Shown here one piece after another: positions 44,832 to 57,044 of a stretch of 64,000 nucleotides of DNA. Source of the DNA: Undaria pinnatifida (Eukaryota > Sar > Phaeophyceae > Laminariales > Alariaceae); the NCBI GenBank assembly GCA_012845835.1, contig JABAKD010000023.1, positions 18,648,691-18,712,690 of the forward strand, given 5' to 3'. Position 1 is the first letter of the stretch. Each line of letters begins with the position of its first letter. Under the pieces are notes generated by a model. It had not been told where the DNA came from. It worked only from the letters and a program-made list of their open reading frames with translations, and ran no database searches. Made by a program: the position numbers and the translations under genes.

Positions 44832-45800
44832 TGTGGTGAAATTGGAAAATCGCTTGGATTTAGCAAGGAATCTAGGTTACTTGGATTAAGTATTGGGGAG
44901 CCACGGGTTTCATTACAAATTCTGTGGACCTTCCAAGAGGGATTATTATATTTACATGAGCCAATCATAGGCTAGAAACAAGTAGATGCGGTAAAACGGG
45001 GCGATACAACAACCCGAGTGAGCGTAGAGAGAAGTCCGAGCTACGGGGGCTCCCGTGAAATTGCACGTACGTGCAAGGTTTTTCAGATTTGCACGTAAAT
45101 TCAATAGCGATTTATGTATGGCGGCTCCCTATGTCCAGGTCTGCACAAAACGACGGTTACGCTGCCCAGACCAACCCGATCCCAGACCCGACCCTAACCC
45201 TAACCCTACCCCAACCCTTTGGGGGGCTCTCGGTCTTCTCTCGAGGTCGGCAGGGGCTGTACTGAGTTTACGTGCAATTCTAAAAACCTTGCACGTACGT
45301 GCAATTAAACGCCTGGTGGAGCTACGGTAAGCGCGGACCAGAGAGATGATCTACCAGGAGTATGTGGGAACTTGTACAGCAGTAGGCCATCGAACAGCAG
45401 TGTTCTCGTAGATACCCTTGCAGAATAGAGCTGATTCTGAGAGTCGTTACCAACAGGAGACATGAGAAGCTAGTATAGGATCTCTGGAAGCTAGACTGCT
45501 CGCACGGGACAGCTTTGTTAGGGAAGGTGAGGCATCCGTTGGGTACCCCATCTTTAGGGAAGAGCATATTCGGAACTAATCCAGTGCGCCGCGCAGCAGG
45601 GTCACCGCCCCCCCCTCTGTCAGTGCACCTCGTCTCCCTATCTCATCCGACCAGTAGTATAATAACGAAGACGATAAAAATAACCTTGTGCCTTGAATGT
45701 GTGAACTACTGCAAGAGAGAGAAGAATCTGTTCATTTGGGTGACGGTAATTGCATCACAGATCTCTTAGTGAGGATCAGGCCCGCAATAGACCACTTGCA
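44832..45800 (+). repeat. Solo LTR of the Ty3-2 family, interrupted by a small transposon
   Basis: It starts TGTGGTGAAATTGG and follows the Ty3-2 LTR to about 45800. Removing the insert and one target copy leaves 688 bp, against 692 in Ty3-2. It is more diverged than the two Ty3-2 LTRs are from each other. No internal element or clear target duplication flanks it, so it is an older solo LTR. Confidence 0.85.
45047..45318 (+). mobile_element. 272 bp non-autonomous TIR element with 9 bp target duplication
   Basis: It is flanked by GAGCTACGG on both sides (45038-45046 and 45319-45327). Ty3-2 LTRs have the motif once, so the empty site is known. Perfect 25 bp inverted repeats lie at 45059-45083 and 45282-45306 (core TTGCACGTACGTGCAA, itself a palindrome), with 12 less-matched bases outside them. 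A 9 bp duplication with TIRs is typical of Mutator-like elements. There is no coding capacity. Confidence 0.9.
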
Positions 45801-47714
45801 AACTCCCTTGAAATAAAAAAAGCGGTGTGGGGGGGAAGCGATAATCAGGTAATTATGTGTTTAGTATAGTATGGGAACGCTTAAAATTGCAGCACATCCT
45901 GCATTCATGTTTTTTTTTGTGGGAAACTCTGCACGACATGTCCTGACACAGCGGATGCGGTAGGTTTACCACTCTTCACCGCCAGGGTCACAAGGTGGAA
46001 CGACCAACAGCAGTGATGCACGACGTGATACCTGCCACTGGGCTACCGCAAGGTCTGTAGACCTATCACCCTGGCGTCTTTGCGAAGTGAAAGTTCGAGT
46101 TCAGCAGGTGTTGCCACATCTTTCTGATGCTGCTGCAAGAATAACCTGTAACACGAGCAAACGGGAACCTGGAGATAACGCTACGCGTGTGCCAGAGGTG
46201 TTGGTGATTCATGTAGCTGTTACGGTCCTACTGAAAGAGACGACAGCCAGCCTAGACTAAGGAGCGTGCCCGGTGGGCCTGGCCCGCGATCGGTGACGCT
46301 CGTCCTCTTACAAAACGAGGACGAGCTAGTAGGTGGACAGCTTGTTCGAAGTGAACCGCACGGCGATTTGAAATGCGAGCGCTAGAAAAGCTCCCTGACA
46401 TAACTGACATAGCAGCACAAGCATGAGGGGTACACACCTTTCTGGGCGGTTGCGCTCAGAGCCGTAACTCAGCAGCAGTGGCAATCAAAGCGCTCTGTGA
46501 CGGACGCGCAGCGAATTGGTCCTATCCTGCGTCCTGGCCAGACCAAACCAAACTGCACGCGCTGCCCACGTCTCACGTCTGGCACGGATCCTATACATAG
46601 GGACACTTTTGTAATAGACGTATTTAAGCCTCGAGGTTAGGTCTTCTGTACTTCCATCTGGAAGAGCTAGGCCATTCGATATTTCGACCTAACGCATAAA
46701 AAAAACACCACATATCTAAAACTCGAAATAGTGGTCTCTTTCAGTACGCATAAAAAGAAAAGCCGAGGAAAGATCAAACTACTTGAAAATAGACTACGAT
46801 ATTTCTGCACTACTCCAGACGCAGATGGCAAGACGAGGATTTATGTCATCAGTCAGCACATGAGTGGGTGGAAACTTCGAGAAAGACCCTCCCCTGCCCA
46901 TGCTGTGCGAGCTTGAACAAACGGCCAAAACAAATAACTGGTGCCTGGCAAAAACATTGAGTGCTTCGTACTCCATACTCGCTTCATATTATGTAGGATA
47001 CCTCGCAGGCGTCTGCCGCCTTCGGTGTGCCTCAGTGTGGCAGTCAGTACAGCAGCACAGCAGGACTGGCCCTCAACCCGGTTCAATTTCCACCCTCGAA
47101 ATGTAGGCATCCGCGGGAAAGAGGCAACAGGGTTGTAAACTGCAGCAGCTCCGGCCATGCGCTACGTCGGGCACAAAAACCAAACAAAAAAAATGTGTCA
47201 TCGAAAAATTACAGCCTCTCAGGACGAGAGAGCAGGAGCACGAGCGCGCGACGAACTATGTCAGAGTCCCAGTTCTCTGACCGCAGAGAACGCCAGGGTA
47301 GGAGGAGTCTCGCGGGCGTTTTCCACCGTCTAGTTGTGCTGTAGTTGGGTTGGCTGTTGGTGTGCTGGTTGTCTGTGTATTGTGCTGTGTTGTTTTTGTT
47401 TTGTGGTGTGTTGTGTTGTGTGTGTGCGCTCGATCCTTGTGAATGAACAAGGGCTCCTTTTCAAGCAATAGTACGTAAAGGCATGCCGCTCCACGAGAGT
47501 GGGACGCCTCTGACCACCGCCAACGTTCCTGATGGTGTTGTACACGCAGGTTGATTAACCCGGGTTGGGGATACACCAAGCGGCTTGCTAGGTTGAGCGT
47601 TGCAATTGCTGCGTGGGTGTTGTGCTGTGCTGCTGCTGCAGTGTCTGATGTTGCCTCGAGCTTTTGTCGTCTGAAATGCTGTTGTTTGCTGGAAAATACT
47701 CGGAAAATTGCTTC
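45801..47714. other. No gene recognised
   Basis: Frames are short and lack splice-consistent exons or recognisable motifs. A (TGTGT)n-type stretch lies at 47385-47430. Confidence 0.4.
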
Positions 47715-47754
47715 AAATATGCACTTGGGCCAAAATGTGCCCAAGTGCATATTT
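47715..47754. repeat. Perfect 16 bp inverted repeat, 8-base loop
   Basis: AAATATGCACTTGGGC and its exact reverse complement are separated by CAAAATGT. In RNA it would form a stable hairpin. I see no neighbouring element that explains it. Confidence 0.85.
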
Positions 47755-48214
47755 TGGGAAAATCCACATCTCACCGTGGTCTGCCGTGGTCGTTAGGTCG
47801 ATAAAATAGACCTATTTTTTTTAGACATTAGGGTGTTTGCGTAGATCAAATTATGGTTTGGTCTTGCGAACCAGGCTATTCACCATGTTCATAACCGAAT
47901 CCGATATGAAAACGCTTGCGAAGACCCACAACACGATTTTCGTTTTTTATGAAAACAAAAAATTCTACGAATTTTCCCCAACACCTCTTAGCCCGTCCTT
48001 CGCGACGTACACCCGAACTCAGTCGGGCGCGCCGACGCAGCCCTTCAAATGGAACGGGGGCCTGTATTCCAGCGGGAGCTCGTACCCTCTGTGCGGGCTG
48101 GTGCTGCTGCGCCTCCGATTTTTCAGGGAGCAGCTGTACCCGGAGTGCAGGGCATGGGTATGCTGCTGTCTAGGCAGTTGAACAGCGCGGCGTACGCAGC
48201 GATCGCGGGTGGGA

Positions 48215-48282
48215 TGCAACAGCAGCATCAACAGCAGCAGGAGCAGCTCCAGCAGCAGCTTCACCAGCAGCACCAACAGGAA

Positions 48283-48314
<32 letters not shown>

Positions 48315-48340
48315 GCAATAGCAGCAGCAACCACGGCAGA
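48215..48340 (+). repeat. CAG/CAA microsatellite
   Basis: The tract is mostly CAGCAG triplets with CAA and CAT interruptions. A frame through it encodes poly-Gln, but no coding context is evident on either side. Confidence 0.9.
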
Positions 48341-51300
48341 CAACAACGCACCAACCTCTTCCGCCTCCCATCCAAGACTCTACGAGCGCTCTTCCGCGTC
48401 TCGGGCCGGGGCGTTGCTCAGCGTCTGCGCTGCTACGCAACAACACACGCAGCTGCAACACACGAGGCAAATCGTGATGCGATGGTGATTTCTTGCCAAC
48501 TTCACGCCGCATATGCAGTGATTTGATTCGCCCGGGGTAACCCGGGTGGTCTTGGCCAACGATATTTTCTTCTTTTCGAAACCCAAAAGACCCAAACCCA
48601 ATCCGAAAATAATCTGGTCTTGAGGCCGTTTTTGGACGATTTTAGGGCGTTTGGGAAGTTCATTTTGGGAAGTTGATTATTTTTTGGGACCGGGAGAATA
48701 GAAAATGACCAAACCAAACCATAATCTGATCTTCGCATACACCATATTTAAAACACGATAGGGCTTAATTTGGTTTAGAGCCAAAAATATAGGCATATCG
48801 TCAGGCTTAAATACGTCTAATAAGGCATTGAAATAATCGGCAAACTTTTTGTAGGGTGGGACAGAATTTTTGGGAGTTCAAATAGCCGCCGGAGGCGGTA
48901 AAAAATGGGTAAAAAGGGGGGGGAGGAAAAAAAAGAACGAAGAAAGAGAGAGGAGCACGAGGCTAGAGCAAAGCACAGCTAAGCGAGCCTTGCTTACGCG
49001 ATTGGCGACGGCCGTGATGGAGAAACGAGATGCACGAGGTCAGACCTCGAATGTAATTGGAATGCATACATCCTGCGGGATGTTTGGGTGCTTGGCAGGC
49101 GCTCATGACCAAGAGAAGCTGCGGTACTTGGATGCTTTTTTTTGGAGGGCGCCTACTTTTAAACCAAGATAATAAGGAGAAGGTACGTACCAGGTACCAT
49201 GTACGGGTACCAACTGTAATTTAGACGGGGCGTAGGCAGGCAGGTACATGCCCTCCTTCCGCGGAGAAGGAAACGTATATAGCAACAAAGGTCCAACAAG
49301 GCTGTCTCCACTTTTCCTGAAGCCGTCATAGCATCGAACCTGCTTCTTTGGCTTCCTCTGTTGGGACGAAGCCAGTATGAAATTCGCAAGGCCTAGGGTA
49401 AGAGGGTGTTGTTTAAATTTCAGAACTGTGTAGTGTGGTTGAACTGGACTACTTGTCGTAGTTGCAAACGCAAGGCTGTTCGCGGTACGAAGCAAACGCG
49501 AACGCGTGCCATCATATGTAGGACCGACCCGTGGTGGCGTGGTGTGGTTGTTCTATTTGCAGGAGCGTGCGGTGCGGTGCGGTGCGATGATGCAGCTACG
49601 GTGCGGTTCGGTGGTACCGCGCTGCACCTCGTTGCAACTGGAAGCTGCCGCACGCCCGCACCGTAAGAGCGACGCGCACCCTTATTAAAAACGCTGACAA
49701 ATAAAAGCAAGCGTACAGCAAATATAACTTGAAGTCAGATGCGTGCACAGCAGATACCCGCCATCCTTGCATCGTACAAGTACAACAGTACGTATGTACT
49801 TCGGCGTGCCATCCGACTTGTGAGCTGGCTTTGCTTGTGCTGCCGGCTAAGTCTCCAGCCACCCCCCCGCCCAACTTGACGCTCCTGCCAGATGATGAAC
49901 CGGGACGCTGCGGAGGCACACCCGAAATTCCAGGCGTTGGGTACGAGTGCAGGCGTCGTGAAAGGAATCGAAATGGCCTCGAGTCAAGATGACCTCCCGA
50001 TCCTGCCCGAGTAACGAACACACTCCGTTGTAAGCGTGGCGTAAGAAGGTGGGCTACATTGGTACACATCACAGCAGACGGCAGCAAGCTGTTATAAACA
50101 AACTCCTTGCGAAACTACTCTGACGTCATGTCGGAGGGTCATGTCGGAGGTACCCAATTCGTAATGTCGTTCATGTGGCCGACCTTTTTCTTCTAACCCG
50201 CTGTTGCCGCTGCTGCTGCTGCTGTTGCTGCTGTTTGGTGTTTATGTGCAGTTTGAGTACAGCGCATACGCTAGTGTTCGCGTACCGCTCCGGTTGCTTG
50301 CTTTTGTTAATTTTGTGTCCCGCTTGATAGGAGTCTCACCGACGGTGACCCCAACACTGTAATAGGAACGTGCGGTGATAATAGTTTTGACTTGGTATAA
50401 TCATCACCGGGGACGGCGTGGTTCTGTGGAGTAGTGTTGAGGGGGCCCCCGGCGACAAGAGGAAAGGTGCGCGAGGCCTGAATTTCAAGAGAATGCGCCA
50501 AAATCCACGGGCAACTTTCACGGGGTTGATATCGAGGAGATCTGGAACCAATATTATATGGGCGCTTGAGGCGCGACATCAGTTGGTCTCGCGGCCGCGG
50601 ACGCGTTAGGTCCACTTCGATGGGCCACTCATAGGGGAAAACTTTGCACCTCCTCCGTCTTGGTAGCCTCGTGCTCTTGCTTAGTGCGGTTGCAGTTGAT
50701 TTATTTGCGTCAGTGTCGATTGCACCTCATTCAACCTGCTCTCTTCTCCTGTTGCTTCGTTGCGTGCTCCGTCTTTCCCTTCTCGTTGCTGCTGTGTTTT
50801 GTTGTTTACTGCTGCTGCTTCCTTCCATGCGTACTGCTGTACCTTATTTTCTTTTTTTCGCAGGGCGGGGACCTTGAAGATGGAGAACCCGCTACTAGCG
50901 TTGTGACGATTACTGGCTAGCGTGTCTAGTGTGATTCCTGTGCGCGTTTGCACTATTTTTAATTAGTGGACGGAGAGGTGTTGATTGTGCATCTTGCGTA
51001 CCATTTAGTTGCAGAACGACACACCCCTGCGTGGTTTTGGTGCTGCTCCATTTCGAGCCCTTTGGTTTACCTCCCCCTTGCAGATCGTCGTACACCCTCT
51101 CGGCTGGGAGTTGGATGGTGGATGGTGCCTGATGGCTCTGCTCAGAAACTTCGAGAGTCAGTCCTTTGAATTTTGTATTTGGGCACAGTACACGTCAAGA
51201 AGTACGCATGACTGCGAATACCGATGTCAGATATATTATAAAAAATGAAAATACACCCCAGCTGTGAGATCGAAGATTTTGTCGAAACTCATCTTTGCAA

Positions 51301-51410
51301 GCTGTGTGTGATACTCCGATCGCGCGTATTACGGGTTGTGAATCCTCATTAAGGATATAGGTCGGCGACTCCCCTTACAACTACAGTGTAGCTATCAGGG
51401 TCGACAGGGT
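48341..51410. other. No firm gene; scattered exon-like pieces
   Basis: A few short open stretches follow good acceptors on the plus strand: GCTCCTGCCAG near 49890 (MMNRDAAEAHPKFQALG... to TAA near 50013), TTTTTTTCGCAG near 50863 (GGDLEDGEPATSVVTITG then TAG) and CCCCCTTGCAG near 51083 (IVVHPLGWELDGGWC). A basic frame lies at 50418-50609. Phases and donors do not link them into a gene. Confidence 0.25.
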
Positions 51411-51419
51411 GATGTCAGT

Positions 51420-52015
51420 CAGTCTGTGCGCGGAAACTATAAAACCCGTTTTTGAGGGGTACAAAATCTGACAGCTGTGGAAGGAAATGTATCCGTTTAT
51501 CAAGTGAATCCTGTGAGTCGAATAACCGGTGAGAGGAGGGCGGAGTTTTGAAGGACGTGGGGGCCTGGTTTTGATCAAAAGCGAGCCGGGTTGGAGGGGG
51601 GGGGAAAGCGGGGGGGGGGGGGACTGGGGGGGGGGCGGACGGGCGGGCAATTTGTGCGTGGAAGCTATAAATCCTTCAAGGGGATAAATCTGACGGTTTT
51701 GGAAAAAAACAAATAAAAAATGCACCAGTTTATCATAGGGTTTATCATAGGGGGGGGGGGGGTTGGGGCGGGGGTGGGGCAGCAATCTGTGCGTGGAAAC
51801 TATACATTATTTCAAGGGGATAAATGTGACGGTTTGGAAAATAATGCATCATTTTATCATGTATATCCTGGGGTAAGTCGTACAATCAGTGAGTAGAGAG
51901 AGGGCGGAGTGTTCGAGGAGGTGGGGGTGGGATGGGGTGGGGGGCTGGGGAGGTGGGGGGCGGGGGCGGGGGCGGGGGGGGGGGGGAGGGGGGGGGGGGG
52001 GGGGAGAGAAGCAGC
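51420..52015. repeat. G-rich tandem array
   Basis: About three degenerate copies of a TGTGCGTGGAAACTATA...GGGGATAAATCTGACGG...TTTATCAT unit start near 51426, 51653 and 51789. They are separated by long G runs, the longest cluster being at about 51950-52005. Confidence 0.8.
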
Positions 52016-53210
52016 GGGATGGGTGGCTCTAGAAAGATAATGAGGTGATATCCAGTTCGTGAAGTGTTTATTATATATAAGTTGCTGTTGAATCACACCC
52101 AGAACGAGGGCGGTTCATTGACGGCAACCTCTAGGCGTACATTTGGCTCGTGTGTTCGCCTGACGAAAGAGACTGCATCATTCGTTCGCGTGCCTGCATT
52201 ATTTAAAGTTTCCCATTTATGTCCCCCTTTACCTGCCCTCCCCTTCTATCTTTACTAGCCCACCCCCTACTCGGCTGCTCGTGTGAAAAAAATCGACGCA
52301 ATCAGTCACATCGCAGGTCATCAGGAGACCAAAAAAAGTGGGCGGCCAAAAAAAACAAAAAAAAACACGAGAAAGAGCAAGCGATTAGTAGTATCGTACA
52401 TTTTATACTTTGTTGTACCGTGCATTGCCGTGTATTATGCCTGGTATATCACCGTACATTATGCCTGGTGTTAAAGCCATTAAATGAGAGCCTCGGCGTA
52501 AAAAAGAGCAAACACATTCCGTGAATATTTATCCTCGTAATAGAAAAAAGACTTGGGCCAAAAAAAACAAATCTGCACATATTATACCAGGACAGGTACG
52601 AGAAAATGACGAAAAAAAGACAATTTTGTACCAAGGTATACTACAAGGGCTTCGCTCGCGGGCGGCTGGGCGCCGCCCGCTACGCTTGCGGAAGGAGGAA
52701 TAGACATTCAGTAGAAAGGCGGAAAAGAAGCACAAATGGCGCAACTGGCGACTTGAAAATGCCAAGAGGTCCATATATAGTACAACGGTACAGGATAGAG
52801 ACGATTATAATTGTGAGTTTGTTTTTATCATCCATTCGCCCAATCCATGATGGGCAAGTCGGAGGACTTCCTTGGCATATCCTTCCACCTCTCAGGTAGC
52901 ACCTATGTAGGTCCTGTACACTTATTAATAGCTCTCTCTTTAAGTCGATCATCAACAATAAATTATCGCAGTGCATAAACACCAGGCACGCGCTTGTCAA
53001 GGATAGAGACAGGAAAACTACAACTTAAGATGTAAAGGAGCGCAGTGCCAAAAAAAACATGCTGGAAGCAGGAACTTGAACGCACACACCGCAAACATGT
53101 GAAGTACATTTGTATTCCTGAAAGACGAAGAGCACGCATTTAGGCATAGTTCTCAAAAAACGATGCTGGTATAATAAACCACAACTTAACGTTCTATAAA
53201 GAACGTGCTG

Positions 53211-56200
53211 TCAACATTGCTTCCGAAGGAGCATGCAGGCTTGCTTGGACTCTTCCTCCTCAGCGGAGGTACCCAGCACCTTGCACTCTTGTTTTTTGTC
53301 GATGGTCTTGTGGATCTGTCCACAAACGTTGAAGCAGGGCGGGAGAACGTCGATAAGTGTCAAGGAGTTAGTGGGGTATTAGTCCGTTTGACCACTTGCA
53401 CAGGTTAACCAATAGCTTACCCAAACTAAGCCTTATAACACTCTCCCCCCCTTAAACGGCGGGATAGAAGGTCGGCCGTATATACGGGCGGACCTGTCAT
53501 TTATCCAAGCCGTTTCATTTCCTGGGTAAACCGGGGAGAAGAGTAGTTTTCAAGTTCGCCATGGGAAAATCTGAAAAAGTTTATTATGGTGGATGTGGGG
53601 ATCGAACCCACGACCCAAAAACCCATGGTCTGTCGACGACGCCATTTGTTAAGGTATTAGTGGGGTATTAGTCCGTTTGACCACTTGCACATTAACCAAT
53701 AGCTTACCCAAACTAAGCCTTATAACATAAGTATGTGTAAAAAAGTATTCGTACTTCTCTCCAGCAGACGTCGCAACCATCCAAATTATTGGAGCTCCTT
53801 TCGCTGTTAGTAATTGTTGTGGTATTGTTGTACTTGCTCTTGGTACTTGGAAAAAGAGCCGCACTTCATAGACTATATCCGCACGCCATCCCCTGGTCTT
53901 GAGCAAGAGACATGGATGTCTCGACTCGTGACACACAGGACGCAAGATAAGAGTAGAACGTACCTCGATGTCGAACGCCCTCGTGGCACCGTGGGAATGG
54001 AATGCGGGATGTATATCGAGCGAGTGGTCGCCTGCCTTCTTCAGGGGGTCACCGACCTTGATGTCGCCGGTGAACTTCGTGTTTATGTCCTCGCCGACTT
54101 GGCGGCCCTCGGCGGCTGCTTCGCAGGGCTTCTGCAAACGACAACAACGGATGGGAATACCTTGCGCTCAGTGAATGTTCAAAATAGTAAGGCCACGTAG
54201 CTGTCGTCGATTTCCAAAGTTGGAAAGGAAGTCGTACAATTTAACACTGCTGTTGTAATGAAAGCGGTCGTTTATGGGCAAAGCCCTGCCTGGTACCACA
54301 ACGTTGCTAACACCTATGAAACCACCACTGGGACAGGAACGAACGGGATTCACAGTCGCAACTGGTAAGCGTAAGCCCCGGTATACTGCTATATAAGGCC
54401 TACCGGCGGAATACCGACAACGAAGGGTAAGAGACAGTACCTGCTGTATATATTGTTCGGTACTACTCTATTACTGCTGCTATCAACACTATTACGACCG
54501 ACGTGTACTGCGATTCCTGAAGAGGTTGCGCACCCTACTTGTACTCGTTAATACAAAGAGTTCATGTGGTTGTATGAAAAATGAGTAACAGTAGTAGTAC
54601 ACCGCGTCACTACATGAACAACTCGCTAACCCCAATCACGGGACTGCTCTCAAGCATTCTCCCAGGTTAACTTCAGCTTCTGTTTACTGCTATATATCAA
54701 CCTCCAGTGTGTACTGCTATTGGAGCTCCTTTCGCTGTTAGTAATTGTTGTGGTATTGTTGTACTTGCTCTTGGTACTTGGAAAAAGAGCCGCACTTCAT
54801 AGACTATATCCGCACGCCATCCCCTAGTCTTGAGCAAGAGACATGGATGTCTCGACTCGTGACACACAGGACGCAAGATAAGAGTGGAACGTACCTCGAT
54901 GTCGAACGCCCTCGTGGCACCGTGGGAATGGAATGCGGGATGTATATCGAGCAAGTGGTCGCCTGCCTTCTTCAGGAGGTCGCCGACCTTGATGTCGCCG
55001 GTGCACTTCGTGTTTATGTCCTCGCCGACTTGGCGGCCCTCGGCGGCTGCTTCGCAGGGATTCTGCAAACGACAACAACGGATGGGAATACCTTGCGCTC
55101 AGTGAATGTTCAAAATAGTAAGGCCACGTAGCTGTCGTCGATTTCCAAAGTTGGAAAGGAAGTCGTACAATTTAACACTGCTGTTGTAATGAAAGCGGTC
55201 GTTTATGGGCAAAGCCCTGCCTGGTACCACAACGTTGCTAACACCTACGAAACCACCACTGGGACAGGAACGAACGGGATTCACAGTCGCAACTGGTAAG
55301 CGTAAGCCCCGGTATACTGCCATGTAAGGCCTACCGGCGGAATACCGACAACGAAGGGTAAGAGACAGTACCTGCTGTATATATTGTTCGGTACTACTCT
55401 ATTACTGCTGCTATCAACACTATTACGACCGACGTGTGCTGCGATTCTTGAAGAGGTTGCGCACCCTACTTGTACTCGTTAATACAAAGAGTTCATGTGG
55501 TTGTATGAAAAATGAGTAACAGTAGTAGTACACCGCGTCACTACATGAACAACTCGCTAACCCCAATCACGGGACTGCTCTCCAGCATCACCCAGGTTAA
55601 CTTCAGCTTCTGTTCACTGCTATAATATATCAACCTCCAGTGTGTACTGCGACTGGTGCTGAGGTATCATGCTGCTGTGTTATTTATCACTGCATGGACC
55701 ATTTTTACAACCCTGGCTGACCCCCGTGATGAGACTTGCCCGTTTTCATTGCGTCTTACATGTATAGATACCACGTAGTCGTAGTCGTACATCCAAAACG
55801 TGTGTTTATATCACAGCACAAAGCATCACTGCATGGACCACTTGTTCAACCCCCGCTTACCCCGATGACGGGACTGCCCCGTACTCGTAGTCGTACATAC
55901 ATGAAGTAAGTGTGTTTGGCTGTACGTATGAAAAAGAAATCGCATCACACAGCGTCACTGCATAGGTCTACTCGTAGACCTGAGTACTTGTACAATTCCC
56001 GCTTACAGCGCGATGACGGGACTGCCCGGTACACGTATCATACTCGTACATGCAAAAGTGTGTTTGTACGCATGAAAAAGAAATCACAGCACAACAACAG
56101 AAATGTAACTCACGTTTCGTCAAGCTCTCAGCTCCTTCGTTAGGGACGCCGATCGAAGGTGAATCACAGGTGTCCGCGTCACACCAGTCACACACACGAG

Positions 56201-56498
56201 GGTTGTCGCCGCTTCCCCAGTGCTTCTTGTTAAGGTTATGAAAAGCTTGGCACGTGGTAGGCTCGTCACTCCTGCATGCAGGTGTCGCAGACAGCGTACT
56301 GTTTCTCCTATTTCGTGCGATGAGGAAGCCGTCACAACCCTTGCTCGGGCACGGCCAATCGGGATTGCCAGAAAAAGCTGAGTCCCGTTCTTGCCCGACC
56401 AGCTTCCACACGCCTGATCCTGAACCTCCACCACCCCCACTGTTGGCGGAGCCTCCTCCCGCACTAGCCTTGGTCCGCTTCGCAAATTTCAACTTCAA
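53211..56498 (-). pseudogene. Cys-pair/Gly-rich protein family, copy C (broken)
   Basis: On the minus strand, exon 1 runs from about 56498 to 56114 and exon 2 is absent. Exon 3 is present twice (55062-54895 and 54131-53964) and exon 4 is 53315-53211. In exon 1, compensating small indels change the CDTC pair and its surroundings to STLSATPAC, removing one cysteine of the pair. Duplicated exon 3, missing exon 2 and no visible ATG make it non-functional as the original protein. Confidence 0.75.
53358..53727 (-). mobile_element. TRIM, inverted copy in unit C
   Basis: It is the same element and same insertion site as 7634-8002, with the duplication TAAG (53354-53357 and 53728-53731). One terminal repeat has lost two bases (CACATTAACC against CACAGGTTAACC). 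It moved with unit C rather than inserting separately. Confidence 0.9.
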
Positions 56499-56897
56499 AT
56501 TGTTATTGCCGATCCGGCAAATTTCAAATTCAAATTGTTTGCAGCCGTCAACGGCAATTCCCTCTCAACAGCCAGCAATTGGCCAACTTCAAATAAAAGC
56601 ACAAAAAAGAAGTTGCTGAAAAAGCAAAATAAAAATATCAGAGAGCAAGCAGTAAAGATCAGAGAAGGAGAGCTGAAAAGTAAGTAAGAATGAGACTAGG
56701 GAAAGCAAGGAAGGCAAGGAACTTAGGGACGGTTCTTCTTCCCAGCAACTAATTTTCTTTTCGGCAATTACGGGCTGAGAAGGGCTGAGAGGGGGGAGGA
56801 TATGCCGAGCGAGACGTCCGAGGGGGGCGAGGTCTAGGTATATAGTTTTATATCTGATATAAAAAATGAAAGAAACAGCGGCAAAAAAAAAAGGAAC

Positions 56898-56925
56898 GAG
56901 GGTCGCCGGGGCTCGAACCAGGGAT
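56898..56925 (-). other. Isolated tRNA T-arm-like sequence
   Basis: On the minus strand CCCTGGTTCGAGCCCCGG has a B box with a GTTCGAG loop and flanking pairing, and a T run follows within 25 bases. No matching acceptor 5' strand or A box was found at tRNA spacing. It may be a SINE-type remnant. Confidence 0.35.
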
Positions 56926-57044
56926 GTTGGTGCTTACTGGGCCCAAGTTGAGGTGGTGATCCCACAGTTTGGGGATGCAGCAGGACGCGAGCTGTCGAAG
57001 GGACTTACACCTTGCGCTTTGCCGTGATCCGTGAACCTGTATGT

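Larger units (their letters stand above)
52642..56846 (-). mobile_element. Gene-bearing repeat unit, copy C (inverted)
   Basis: It is the reverse complement of the A/B unit from its hairpin terminus (52658-52680) to its start (56837-56846). Like B it lacks exon 2 and carries the TRIM. It has an extra internal duplication: the segment around exon 3 and its upstream intron occurs twice (from about 53791 and from about 54720), with a junction near 54715. Its outer flanks are unrelated to those of A and B. Confidence 0.7.

Noticed and set aside
48049-48321. Poly-glutamine transcription-factor-like gene
   Set aside because: The Gln run is a CAG microsatellite and no coding context or splice site supports it.
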